DNA from: Diploscapter coronatus
Lineage: Eukaryota; Nematoda; Chromadorea; Rhabditida; Rhabditidae
Assembly (NCBI GenBank): GCA_964036155.1
Contig: OZ038422.1
Span: 39,765,201 to 39,829,200 of the forward strand
Reading direction: 5' to 3'
DNA length: 64,000 nt
Shown here: piece after piece, positions 1 to 14,185 of the stretch
How positions within the stretch are numbered: position 1 is the stretch's first letter
Layout: every line of letters begins with the position of its first letter
The notes under the pieces: generated by a model
Databases searched by the model: none
The model's input: only the letters and a program-made list of their open reading frames with translations
What the model was told of the DNA's origin: nothing
Program-made: the position numbers and the translations under genes

Positions 1-139
1 AATAGAAAGTTTGCAAAAGTAGCAAGATCGAATAACTTTTACAATTTTTCTCACCTTTTAAATCTGTGGAATTTATAAAAAAAAAGTCAATATTTTGACA
101 ATTTGACAGAAATTCGTGAAATGATTGTAAAATTTGCAG

Positions 140-288
140 ACATCCGTTTCCACAGTAATCCCGTAATCCCTATGGTTGATGGAGTGCCCGAATACATGCT
201 CGACGAAGTACGGCGTTCTCTCGCGGTGCCTGTAGCTGAACGACGCAAGTTCTTCGAAACCATCGCTGAATACAGTACTCCATTCTAA
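140..288 (+). CDS. Terminal exon of an unrecognised protein-coding gene (5' part outside window)
   Basis: This is the 3'-terminal coding exon of a gene that starts before the window. The frame is open to a TAA at 286-288 and ends in the residues AEYSTPF. Two splice acceptors are possible: after the TTTGCAG ending at 139 or after the TTGACAG ending at 109. The frame is the same in both cases, and the longer choice adds about ten residues. The roughly 50 residues have balanced coding composition (a DGVPEYMLDEVRRSL stretch followed by a charged helix). I do not recognise the family and assign no function. The sequence upstream of the exon is AT-rich and looks like intron. Confidence 0.6.
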
Positions 289-1249
289 TTCTAATGTTTT
301 TGAAAAGTCGTTCAGATTTTCTCATTCGCAAGATTTTATAGCGTTTTGAACGAACGTGCCAAACATCTCATAAAATTTAGAAATTGAAATAGAACAATTG
401 CAAATCTAGCCTCCGTTCTGCGCAATATTTGAGATCCCGTATTTAGCCAAAAATTAGACTACAAGTAAATTTTTCCAGGAAGAAGGAATAATTTGAGAAA
501 AATGTGCTTGCAGCCAAAAATGAGTATAATTTTTGGACATATTATTTTGCTCAAACATACCAAAAATGTTGTTTTCTTATGGTGCGAATGTTCCAATTTT
601 TTGTTCATGAATCATGAAAGTGCAGTGTTCTCTTTCCATAAAGAACACGAGCTGGCATTTCTTTCTAGTACAAAATGTACTCTCCAAATGACAGAGTACT
701 GTACCACATTGTCTTTCTCTCCCTCTCATTCACTCAAAAATCTGAAATTATTCTAATTTTCACTCGAAGCCATAAGAAAGAATGATTACATATTACGGTC
801 TTTTTCCATTTTTTAATTTGTCTTTCAGATACATAACTTTGTCTAGAATTGAATTGTAATAACAGTGATTAGATATTGATGATTAGTGATAATGTGATAT
901 TTTATCCAGTCAATTTTAGTAGTCTCATCATTTCAGAAAAACTGAACAGCAATTTATCAATAAAGCGATTAATATCGATTTGTTATTTTTTTATCATTTC
1001 CCTAGCAGGCCTTCTGCCTTCACATGTTTACCTCTGTTATTTCTGGTGATCTTCACAACTAACCCAGTTTCACTGTTTCAAGCTTCAACTACTACAGTGT
1101 CTGCAGCTGACGAATCAGAGGCGCTCGACATTTACGTGGCTGTTTAACAAACCACGGTGATCTCACTGCACATATGTTTTCGATCATTTTGATCATTTGA
1201 TATTGTTTTATATAGTTATCGATTATTCTGTGCGTTTTCCATTCAGTGA
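289..1249. other. Intergenic region upstream of ataxin-10
   Basis: No gene is supported here. It should hold the 3' UTR of the preceding gene and the promoter or outron of the next. An AATAAA lies at 959-964. A 264-bp open frame at 493-756 has no codon structure or family resemblance that I can see. A polypyrimidine stretch ending in TTTTCCATTCAG at 1246, three bases before the next ATG, looks like a trans-splice acceptor. Confidence 0.55.
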
Positions 1250-3399
1250 ATGGATGCAGAGGTGTCGATGAGTGATGCTGAACTCATCAGAAGGGTGTAC
1301 GACGTTTCTGATGACGTCAAAAATTCACAGGTGAATTTCATAATTTTCCTGAATCATGCGGGAAAGCGGGGATGAGTAAGACATTTCAGGACTTAAGCAG
1401 CGATGTTCTGGCAAGAGCTCTGAAATTCGTCGGCTCGAATCCGGAATCCGAATCAGCAATCGATCAGTCGAATGTGAGTCATCCTTTTCTTTGTTTCTCT
1501 GTCGTCCATCTCACGTCATAATCGGTCAATAAGCCGATTTCTTTCTGAAGAACCATTTGAGAGAGAATTTTCGATTTTCTATTATTTTTAATTGTATCAA
1601 TGTCAAATTGATTGATTGATTGATCTTCTTTAAATTCAGTTTTGTCTCTTTTCAGAATCCCTCTGCTGCTTTTCTGCGTCTCCTCGAAATTCCCCTGGAA
1701 AGTCATGTTGACGAGCAATCAACTTCGACCCATTTCGATCTGAAACGATCCCGCCTCGCTCTGCGTCTCCTCGTCAACTCCGTCAATCGCAATCAAAAGT
1801 AAGAAAATGCTTATCGTTCTCAGCAAAAACCGTACAGATTCAAGAACTCCTTGCCCAACTCGGCACTACGGAACTTTCGAGCTCTGCTGAGGATTTCTGA
1901 ATTGCAGAATGAAGTGTTCATTCTACTAGCTTCTACTGCAGAGATTGTTCATAAAGGTGTGCATTAAAAAACGTTCAATTTTAGGTCTTTAAAAGGATCT
2001 TTTTCATTTTAAACTTCAGTGTTTGCCCTGAATCCCGAATATCCCTGTCTGATCGGAGAGTTGGCAGTCATTTTCGAGTCGCTCACGGAAGATTCACAGC
2101 GGTCGTGGCTGTCTGCCTTCTTCTCGACAATTTTTGAGAAGGTAGATATTAAAATTAGGAATTTTTTTAAAAATATTTTTTCAGGACTACGGTTTTCTGG
2201 CGACCGCATTTGGAGAATTGAAATCGGCCGAATTCACGGCTCTACTCAACTGTCTTGAAGTGTTGTTGGATTATTCGGAACATGGAACCGTTATCAAAGT
2301 AAATAAGTTTTAAGATTTTCTAAAAATTAAGGCAATTTGTCTTTTTTTTTGAGAATTTTGATAAAATTTCAGATTCACCCAAACAATGTCCAGTTCTGCG
2401 TCGATCTTCTGGAGCGAATTCTTTTCGAATTGCACTCGGAAAATGCTTCTTCTCAACTCGAAAACATTCAGCTTCTTCTGCAAATTTTGGGTATGACTTT
2501 AAAAATTTGAATTTTTTAGAAGAAGATTTTTTAGCCAATGCCTCTGTGCGAAAGACAGAATTCAATCAGCAGCTTTGTAAGACATCAGCAGCGCTGGAAC
2601 TTGCGATAAAAATTGCTGAAGCGGTGAGAGTTTCTTTAAAAATCTATGAGAAAATTGAAATTTTCAGGCTTTGGATGCAGAGATCGTGCTTGAAACGGAA
2701 GAAAGACAGAGGAATCCGCCAATTTTGCCTCCTGACAGACCGATCAGACCAATCAATCCGAGGAAAGCCGTTGTTCTTGAGGTACTAAAATTTGGGAAAT
2801 AAAAGAAAAAGTTAGAATTTGCAGAACCCGCAATTGTCACTTCTGTCGAGCACTTTCGTATTGATGAACTCACCTGAAGAAGGACGGGGAAGAAGAGCAA
2901 CGATCAAACAAGCTGCGGTGATTTGTATTGGTAAAAATTTAAGCAAAAATTAAACAAAAACAAACTGTTCCAGGGAATTTGTGCTGCGAATGTCGTCAAA
3001 ATCAGTTGGTTGCTTCGCAATGCGGTGCAATGTTGGCTGTGCTCCAGTGCACGAGGAGGCTGCCATCGGATAAACCATTCATTGTAAGCGTTTATTTCGG
3101 AATAAAATGCACAGAAATTTATCTGTGAAACTCTTTATCTTTAATTGCCATCTTTTCCTCGCCTACTGCTTTGAAATCGAGAAACAATGCTCTTGAAGCA
3201 CATCGCCACGAAGATAAATTGAAAATTGCGAACTTTCCAGACAAAATGGTCGATCACCGCGCTGAGACACATGACCAAGAACTGTCCGGAAAATCAGCAA
3301 TTCATTCTGGAAATCGACGATAAGCCTTCGGGAATCATCGACAGGGAAAAACTGCTCAAAGAACTTGGCGTCGACTTAGAAAAGCTGCAAATTCGTTGA
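1250..3399 (+). CDS. ATXN10: Ataxin-10 family protein
   Basis: A multi-exon gene reads from MDAEVSMSDAELIRR to a C-terminus ending LEKLQIR before TGA at 3397-3399. Known members are armadillo/HEAT-like helical cytoplasmic scaffold proteins; vertebrate ataxin-10 is linked to neuronal survival and cytokinesis. The diagnostic part is the conserved C-terminal ataxin-10 domain: a cysteine-rich helix (ICIGNLCCECRQNQ), then KPFITKWSITALRHMTKNCP followed by ENQQFI. Upstream exons give Leu-rich alpha-helical repeats. Predicted length is about 450 residues, close to the family norm. The start was chosen because ATG at 1250 follows a strong AG acceptor by three bases and the first exon ends in phase 0 at a GTGAAT donor. 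The next gene begins 159 bp downstream on the same strand, suggesting an operon. The family call is firm; exact exon edges are predictions. Confidence 0.9.
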
Positions 3400-3558
3400 A
3401 TTGTCCTGTTTTCCAAAGTTGTTTTCTTGTTCGTTGTTGAATTAAAATTTGCGAGTTCTATTTTTTAATTCTCGAAATTCAGAAAAGTTTGACACTTTTC
3501 AATATCTTTGATTTTTGCAGATTTGGTTGATTGAACTTTTAATTTTGAGAAGTTTCAG
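3400..3558 (+). promoter_or_regulatory. Operon-like intercistronic gap with trans-splice acceptor
   Basis: Only 159 bp separate the ataxin-10 stop from the CC2D1 start codon. The gap is T-rich and ends in AGAAGTTTCAG immediately followed by ATG, so the acceptor AG touches the start codon. That spacing and placement are typical of nematode operons, where the downstream mRNA receives a spliced leader. No separate promoter-like sequence is evident. No perfect AATAAA is present; AATTAAAA near 3440 is the nearest variant. Confidence 0.55.
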
Positions 3559-6500
3559 ATGGACTTCAATTTCGGCAACATCGACGCGACGATGTACGGA
3601 AACGTGGAGGCGGACGAGGAACTGCTCGCTGAATTGATGGCTCTGGAGGAGGAAGAAAAAGGCGGAAAGACTAGGTATGGACGAACATTTCAAAATAGCA
3701 ACTTCTTGAGATGCTCATGCAGTTTTCCAAGGTGTTTTGCCTTAAGAATTTGATTACCTTTCTAAGAGGTTAAATGAAAATGATCAAGTGCTTCTTGGAA
3801 AAGCTTATGCAGTTTTTCCTCTTCAAAGATATATTTTTAGTTTAAACTGTATGAACTTTCCAAGAATTCTGATAAAATGAAATGAACAAATATTCAGTTC
3901 GTCGAGTGGAAACAAGGCAAGAGCACAAGCAGCTGCATCGGCGAATGTACTGGCAGATGCGAGGCGAGTGGCCATGGCTGATCCGACTGCCGAAGTAGCT
4001 GATGTGGACGATGAACAGCTCGAAGGCGATGATGAACTATTGGTTGGTTTTTTTTTTTTAAATTAACTTCTTGAATTTTGAAAATTCGTGCAGTTCATAA
4101 CCTTCATTTGAAGGAAGAGCTGTGCATATTCGAAAAGAAGTAGAATAATTTTGATAGAGAAGGAAAATAACTTGATTTTTAAACATTCTATTTATCGAGA
4201 AAAGAAAAACGTTGGAATTCAAGGCAGAACTCTCGAATTTGGTCGGAGGCGACGGTCACAGCCACAGGTCTGCACCCCCTCCGCAGAAAGCCCCTGCTGC
4301 TCCTCCAATCCCGCCTCGATCCACTTCTTCTAGCAGCGCGAATCAGGCCGGCGGAGTCGATCAGAACAAGGTTGGAAAAAGAAAACTTCCTTTAGGAACA
4401 TTTTCGAAGGAATATGGAAGTGTAAAGAGGCTCAGAAAGTGGATTTTCTTAGAATTTGTGTTGTATGCCTTCTGTTTCTTACAATATTTTATCTTTGTGA
4501 AAGATAAAGGAAAATTTCAGATCAACGAACTAAAAAATCTGCAGAACGTCTACAGGGAGCTGGTCAAAGTGAGCAAATCGGCTGGAGAAGATGCGAAATC
4601 GAGAAGGTTTGAACAAATAGAAGAAAAATTGAAAATTGATGGTATTCAGGCAGCAGCGAGCAGTCGACAAAATCACGGAGTTGATCGGCAAATTGGAGAA
4701 GGGGTTGACGATCGACGAGGGAGAAATTCCTCCCGCTCCTCCTTCATTGCCTAACAAACCTGCTGTAAGAGTTTGTTACGTTTTAAAAGCTTATTCTTAC
4801 AGAGTTACAAAATTAATCTATTTTTATGTTAATTTCTGGAAAACTTGAGTTAACTTTATGGAAAAAAAAAAATTATAATTTAAGAAATTTTTAAATTTGT
4901 CTATTTTTCGTTTTTTTTTCAGGTACCAGCTCCTGCAACCCACTCTGCAGAGCCCTCCATCCGTTCTGCAGCAGCCCCGTCCAACCCTCCCCTAGTCCCG
5001 TCTCGCTCCAGTTCCACAGCCTCTGCATCTTCTTCCACAATCCCCTCGTCGTCCTCTTCTGCAGCAGTTGTGGGTGGAGATCCCAAAGCTGAAATTCGAG
5101 CCGTTCTCACCAAAAGAAGGAATGCGTATGTGGCGAATGGAAAGGTAAGAAAAAAACTTCATAAAAACCAATGAATTCATTCATTAAAGATAAAAAAAAA
5201 AAGGTTTTATCTTTATGAAAATGTTCTTTTAGAACTTCTATTATCTTTTGAGGAAGCAGGAATAAATGGGAATTAATTCACTTTAGGCAGCAATCAAAGC
5301 GGAAGACAAGGTTGCTGCGAAAGGCTTCGTGGATTGCGCCAAGCAGTTCGATGAGGCTATTGCTGCCCTGGATCAGGTCTCCGTGGACGAAATCGACCTG
5401 AATGAAATCCCCCCGACTCCGCCTCCTTACAGGTTATTTTTCAAGAATTTTTACAGAAATTTCTAAAATTACTAGAAAAAGTAGCAATATTCCACTCAAC
5501 TTCAAAGTGAATTGAAATGGAGTTGAAACTTTCATACTTTCTGAGAATATTTGATGATGCTTGTCGATTTCAGGAAGAAAGAAGAGCCCAAGAAAGCCTC
5601 GAATTTCGTGGAGGGACTCGAACAGAGGAAGGTCAGATACATGGAGCAGGCAGACAGGGCGAAGCAGAGTGGCGATGATAGAAAGGCCAGGTAAAATAAT
5701 AGATTTGAATATTTTTCTTGAAGAATTGCCATTTCTAAAGAGAAGCAGGCTGACTTTATTTGAAATGTGCGACTTTTTCAGAATGTACACTCGCATGGTC
5801 GGTCAGTACAATGACGCTGTAAAAATGGCAAAAGCCGGCAAGCCTGTGAATGTGAACGAATTGCCGAGTCTGCCTGACATGCCGCCTCTGCCTCCTCAGG
5901 TACAACAACAAGCAAATCTTGTCTTAAATCTAATTTTGGTTGGAATTAAAACACGAAAATTCATAACACTGTTGAATCCATGACCTAAGAAATTTTAAGC
6001 AAGGGCGACAAGACGATTTTATTATTCTGAAAATCTATTTCGAATTCAACATATTCGGTCTCACCCCTTATTCTGCATTTGAAATAATAATGAACTCGAT
6101 TGCAGCAAGGCCAGCCGCCCCAACCGCAAATGGGCACTGCGATCAAGAAGAATCAAGCAGCGATGCAGCCCCAACCGTCGGCAAGCAAGCACGCAGCCAG
6201 CACGAGTGGAGATCTGGAATTCCTCATCCAAAGACAGAACGAGTTCAAACAGGCAGCGCTCATCTGCAAGCAGAGGGGTGACATTGAACGGGCCAAGAAG
6301 TATCTCACGGATGCTAAGGTAGGCATCTTTCCTAAAGTTTTCTCTCCTCTTTTTGAAAGAACATTGGTTCGACTTGTATTTTTCGGAAAGTTTTGGATTG
6401 CAAAATCTCATTCAAATGATCGACGCAAAAAACGCTATTCAAATTCACTTTTACCGAAAAACATACTCGAACTAATATTATTTGAGGAAATAGGTTTGTT

Positions 6501-8307
6501 TGTTTGGGGAAAATGCCATTTTCAGGGATTCGACCCGATGATTCAAGCGGCCAGAGCCGGGCATCCCGTCTCGATCAAACAGACCCCCATCCCCCCTCAG
6601 CTTCAGACTTCTTCCACGGCTCTGCAGCCCAAAATTGTCACTTCAACCAAAACTGGAACTGCCGCACCGGAAGCTGGAAGTAAGGGAGTTTATTTGGGAG
6701 AAAAAATTGACATTGGAACATTTCCAGATCGCTCCGATGTATTATCTCTGTTGGAGAAGACGCTCATTGAGCAGATTCAAACCGCGGAGCAAAGCAGAAT
6801 GAGGTTCACCAGGTTGGGAGATGTGGGGAAGGTGAGTTGAAAAAGTCTTAAGCAATCTTTTTTATTTTTTTTAATCTTTTATCATCCACAAATATTCTTC
6901 AGGTAAAACTTTTCGAGGGCTGGGCGAAAACTGCCAAACAGGATTTGCTCCTCATCAGAGAAGTTGCCAAAAGGAGAGATATCGCTGTGCCAAAGTAAGA
7001 AAATTCGAGTTTTCTCTCCTGAAGTAAGAAAAATGCCAGATTCCACTATGAAATGCGCCAAGCCCCTTCGAGCCACATCAACCCCGATCTGGCTGAGGAT
7101 GCACTGGAGTTGAGCATTCTGACCTGCAGAGACGTGCCGTTGCCTTCGGGGTATGAGATGCACCACGCGAGCATTTTCGCCAAGTATATCTTCCCCTATC
7201 CGAATGACAATCCGCAGAGTGGGAAGACCAAGACTATTAATGGGAATACGAGTCCGGGTAAGGATGTTTTTTTATTCCCTGAAGAAATATGAATTCTTCA
7301 TTCCTAAGAAGGACTATTATCCAGGGCTGTCGGAAGTGGGAAAATTTTTGAACTTCGCTCCACTTCAACTCCAAACCATTCTCAAAATTGCAACTCCACT
7401 CCGAACTCCATTCAGAATGGAGTTCCGACAGCTCTGCTATTGTCGGAATCATTTTGCTACCTACTTCATGTATTTTATCCTTTGTCTGACGATGGACTCC
7501 CTAAGTCGGGAATGCTTAAAAGTCATGCATTTCCTTTCTTTCTTGGCATTTTTATTTGCGAACTGACCTGTGTAAATTCTGAAAAAGCAGACTTCTCAAA
7601 CTTCAACCACCAATCGCCCCGTAGAAAAAATAGTATATCATATCGAGAGAGAAAAAGAGCATGTCTTCTTTTTCTCTCTCGAAAAGATACGCTATACACT
7701 ATTATTTCTGTGGGTCGAGTTTTGAAAAGTCTGAAAAAAGTGAGATTTTCAGAATTCAACGAAACCATAATGTTGAACATCGGAAGCGGCAAGACGAGAG
7801 GCACCAAGGTTCTACGCGTTTTGAAGAGATCGCCTTTGAAAATCGAGGTTCGAGTTTTGAAATTTAAAAAATTAAACACGTTTTGCAGGTCTATCAGAAA
7901 GGGGGGTTGTTGAGAAGTGACAAACTGCTCGGTGTTTGCGAATGGAAGCTGGATAAATTGGAACATGACGCTGAAATAGAGGAGTCTCTGCCTTTGAAGG
8001 TAAAAATTGAAATCTGAAAAATTTTTAAATTCAATCTTGAAAATTTGAAAAGTTAGGTAAAACATTTCTTTAAAAAGTTTCGAAAGAAATGCTTTTTGTC
8101 TTCGAATTTTGAAGAAAGGAGAATGAATTCCTAAGACAGACATAACTTTATCCATTCCTGATTGGTAATCGAATTTTCAAATGATGTTTGCAGGAGGGAA
8201 GGAAGGCGATAGGCGGTCTGTGCACGATGAGAATTCGCATCAGAGAGCCCCTTGGAGATGTCAAGCAGCAACTGCAACACGTCAAATGGCTCGTCCTGGA
8301 CAATTAG
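3559..8307 (+). CDS. lgd: CC2D1A/B (Lethal giant discs) family protein with DM14 repeats and C2 domain
   Basis: Family members bind the ESCRT-III subunit CHMP4/Shrub on endosomes and control receptor trafficking, including Notch. The N-terminus has the family-typical short acidic helix (NVEADEELLAELMALEEEEK). Four DM14 repeats follow: one near 4520-4760 (ITELIGKLEKG, then EIPPAPP), one at about 5070-5430 (ending NEIPPTPPPY), one at about 5573-5900 (ending LPDMPPLPP) and one at about 6200-6600 (FKQAALICKQRGDIERAKKY, then KQTPIPPQ). A helical linker precedes a C-terminal C2 domain from about 7080 (LELSILTCRDVPLPSGYE) through FNETIMLNI to the stop at 8305-8307. Splice phases agree across the exons, for example AGTCCGG at 7258 joined to AATTCAACG at 7751. 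Start codon choice is fixed by the acceptor touching the ATG. It probably shares an operon with ataxin-10. Intron 7259-7750 carries a hairpin repeat. Confidence 0.92.
7588..7733. repeat. MITE-like hairpin repeat in a CC2D1 intron
   Basis: The ends are inverted copies of roughly CAGACTTCTCAAAACT, and the centre holds an inner palindrome of GAGAGAGAAAAAGAG against CTCTTTTTCTCTCTC type. Relatives with matching ends lie in an ATPase intron (20541-20660) and an ATP synthase alpha intron (59139-59255). Confidence 0.6.
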
Positions 8308-9605
8308 AAGAACCAAGAGAACACAGGCCTGATTTGATTCAGACTCGAAGAATTGCCTTCTCATGCCACACACGCACTATTCTCTCCTTTAATAACAGAG
8401 GAACCTTTTCCTACTATTTCTCGCGTAGAAAAAAAATAGTATGAACAAATATAGAGAAAATTTTTCTGACATTTAGGGATAGAACAGTGTGCCACTTATT
8501 CGATGTGATTTATTTGATCTATTCAATTCTTTTGTAATTCGCAAAAAATTGTTAGACAGTCAGAATATTTTATTGAAGAAGAATTTGAAATAACCTTGAT
8601 TTTTTTTTTAATTTTTAAAGACCCGTTTGAAACGGTAACCATATCTGGAAATTTTTTAAAATCTTTTTTTTTTTTTTCTTTTTAAATATTTTTATTGACT
8701 TTTTGCTTAAAATTTTGTTGAAAAGTTGATGACAGATACAAAATTGTCCACTATCGGAGCATCTGGTTTGTGCCTTTTCTGGCTGCAATCAGCTGCTATG
8801 TGCTGAATGCAGTGGCAGGCTGTATTTGCTTCCTCTGCAGAGAGGAAGAGGAAAAAAGTAGAGGCGGCGCGTTCGCGCGTCGCGTGTCTCGTGGAAAGCC
8901 TTTCCCTCTTCCCTTCCCCCTCTTCCCCCTGACTTCCCTTTTCCCTTTTCCAGCTTCGTTTATCTCTCCTGACTTGTCGTCATTCGATAATTAACCCTCC
9001 GAAGATCAATCACTAAACCGTCTGTGATATCATTCGAATCAATAGCCTATCAAGAGTTTTCAAAATTACTCGTTTCGTACATGGAAATTTGCTGAATTCG
9101 CGTTCCGATTCGTCCAACTTTCACTTTTATTCTTTTCCATTTCGAAGTGATTGCTTGATTCGAATTCTCCCTGTGTCCATTTTCATTCCGTGATCTTATC
9201 CCGTCTTCCCCCTTTCGATTTCCCGACTTATTGATCATTTCCCGGTTTGTCGCTGCACCGTCAGCTTCTCGTTTCTTTCTTCGAGTGACCCACAACAAAT
9301 CGATTGGTCAGTCTTCGCGAAGGCGGAAAGTCGAGAGTTGCAAGCCAGTTTGGGTATTTTCGCCTTGTTCGTGCCATTTTTAGCCTTCAACCGAAAATGA
9401 TCGTGTCTCTATTTTCAGCTCGTCGTCTGGTTTGGTTCCCCCCAAAGGGCCCGCAGCAGAACGACGCCCGGCCGACTGCTAGGCTCATCATCCAATTCAC
9501 ACCCACGGGAATTCCCCTACAGCAAACCGCAAATCAACAGACCACAACCTCCGGCCCCAGGACCTGCAATCGGTAGAGAAGAAGAACTGCACGACGAGAA
9601 CAGAA
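8308..9605. other. Intergenic region between CC2D1 and GOLPH3
   Basis: No gene is supported. A short inverted motif around CTACTATTT and AAATAGTA at about 8408-8452 resembles the inner part of the local MITE family. A strongly pyrimidine-rich tract occupies about 8900-8960. The sequence before the GOLPH3 start is GC-richer and may be 5' UTR or outron; an open frame at 9304-9576 is not convincing as protein. Confidence 0.5.
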
Positions 9606-12029
<2,424 letters not shown>

Positions 12030-14185
12030 AGCAGAGCAAGGAGACAGCACATGAGAGAAGGTCGGACAAATCAATCAAATCACTAGCGAATTCCACACTC
12101 AAATATTCGTTGTAAAAATAAATACGTCTGTGATAAGCCGCTTCTCGTCTCTATATTCTAATGTAATTACTATTCGAAAATACATCGAAAAATGATAAAT
12201 TCCTATCTGTGTTTGGCTTATAGAAGGGCTCTCTAGCGTTCCACTTTTCCCTTTTTTCATTTATCATGTTTGGCAAAAACTAGAATATTTTGAATTTGCA
12301 TAAATGTGCTCTAGTGCTAAATTTTATTAACTTCTGGAGCAATTAGCAATGGAGAACGCATTTATGATAGTGCAAAATTTGTTAGTCGTTTGTCAAATTT
12401 TGAAATTCTAATTCATCGAAGGCTGATATAGACGAGTTTTATAGGGTCGTTCAGAATTTCTGAATTTTAAAACCTGACATCCATTCCTATTTTCAATGTT
12501 TAACCCGAAATAATCGACTAATTTCGGAATTTCAATAATTTATTGAATGGCCCAAAATTTAACTCGTTTCCCAAATCAGTCCGCTTCACTTCAATGGGCT
12601 TCATGGGCTATACTTCTAATTCCACCTTTATCCATTTTATCATTTATCATCCACATTCATGCTTTTTCCTCTTGTTTGAGTTTCGACGAAAAGCTTTAGG
12701 CAATTCTGATGTCATGGGACTTTATCGATTTTTCTATAAAAATCACGACATTTTAATTGCTTCTTTGATTTTTTCCTATAAAATCAGACGTTGAGACGTT
12801 TTCGACCACGAACATCCCTCTTATGCGGTGAACTATTCCAGACAGTTTTGCAATTACTACCCTTAATAATGGGGCGAGAGATGGCGACCGTATCTTTGAG
12901 GTGGAAAGCGTCCCAACGTCTGTATGAAATTCCGATTAGAAGTCTAGTTGTTCCCCTAATATTTCTATGCAAAAATTGAGTGCCTTAAGAATTTGGTAGT
13001 AGTTTGTGTTTTCAATTGTATTCTTGACAATTTCAGCAAAATTTTATCCTTTTTTCCTTGATACATGTGTAATTCTAGAAGATTGCATTGGTGGGTTTAA
13101 TATTTTTCTTTTAATTTGATCGTTTTTTTGACTGCAGTCATTTGGCTGCATCTAATTCGTCATCATTTTCATCCAACATATTCACATTCACATTTTTCAT
13201 ATTTGATTTGATCGTTCTTTTTCGACTTTATTTGAACAGATTGTCAATCGCTGCGCGCTGCGTGTGTAACGAGTCAAGAACAATTATGACCCGACTGTGA
13301 TATATTTGCTCTTCTACTCTTCTAAATGTCTAATTGAAACGTTGAAATTTAGGTCTTTTTGTATTTGTCGCTAAAATTTTAAATGTTACCCATTTTTTCA
13401 GTACTATGTCCTCTTCGTTGACGGCAGAATATCTTTTCCTTTAATTTTTATGTTATTTCTCCGTCCCAGAAAAAGTGCGTAAGAAAAATGGAGAGAAAGA
13501 TTTTCCGTCGTCAGGGAACAGGATGCAATGCTTAAAAATGGGGGTAACGTTTACATTTTTAGCGACTGATACAAATTGGCAAAATTGCGGAGACGAATTG
13601 AATAAATTTATAAAAGTTTTAGAATTTGATGAATTTCACAGGAGGATTTCTAACCCTGCACAGAATCATCATTGTCACGAACACGACTAACCATATTTGC
13701 CTTGTTTATTTTTGTTTCACACAGATTTTTGCACACACATACACAAACAGACAGACAGACAGAGGGGCCTCTGTCAGAGAGACCCACTCTGCAGCTTGGG
13801 GGTGCTTGTGGCTGACCCAGTTTTTGACACCAAACAACTATCCTCCCTGTGTATGTCTTTTTCGTCTTTCATCTCCTCCCTCCCTCTCTTCCTGTAGCTG
13901 TTCTGTTCGATTCTCCCCCTCCCCACATCGCCTCAAATCCCTCCCATTTTTCCTCCCAAAGCCTCTCCCTCCTTTTCGATCCCATTCCATTTCATGGCTG
14001 TTCCAGTTCGAATCGAATTTCCCCCTTTCCCTCTGCCTAAGAATCATCCAAATCTTCCCTCCCTCTCCATCAGCTTTCCATTTTTGGCAGATCATTTCTA
14101 TCGATCCAATCATGTCGTTTTTGTAAATTTCCGATATTTCGCAATGTTTTAACCTTGCTGAATTTTTACGATAGGGCATTTCAGG
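12030..14185. other. Intergenic region with microsatellite and pyrimidine-rich tract
   Basis: After the GOLPH3 poly(A) signal I see no supported gene. An imperfect ACAC/ACAG microsatellite lies at about 13731-13764. A long CT-rich strand-asymmetric tract occupies about 13850-14075 and probably belongs to the promoter or outron of the next gene, whose ATG directly follows a TTTCAGG acceptor. Open frames in this tract are low-complexity Ser/Pro/Phe artefacts. Confidence 0.5.
13731..13764. repeat. ACAC/ACAG microsatellite
   Basis: Imperfect ACAC repeats pass into four to five ACAG units. A reverse-complement-like CTGT microsatellite occurs at 42719-42737. Confidence 0.8.

Noticed and set aside
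493..756. 264-bp open frame upstream of ataxin-10
   Set aside because: No domain, no splice context and intergenic-like composition.
13626..14126. 166-codon open frame before the unrecognised gene at 14186
   Set aside because: Its Ser/Pro/Leu/Phe composition is explained by the CT-rich tract and microsatellite; a trans-splice-like acceptor follows it.
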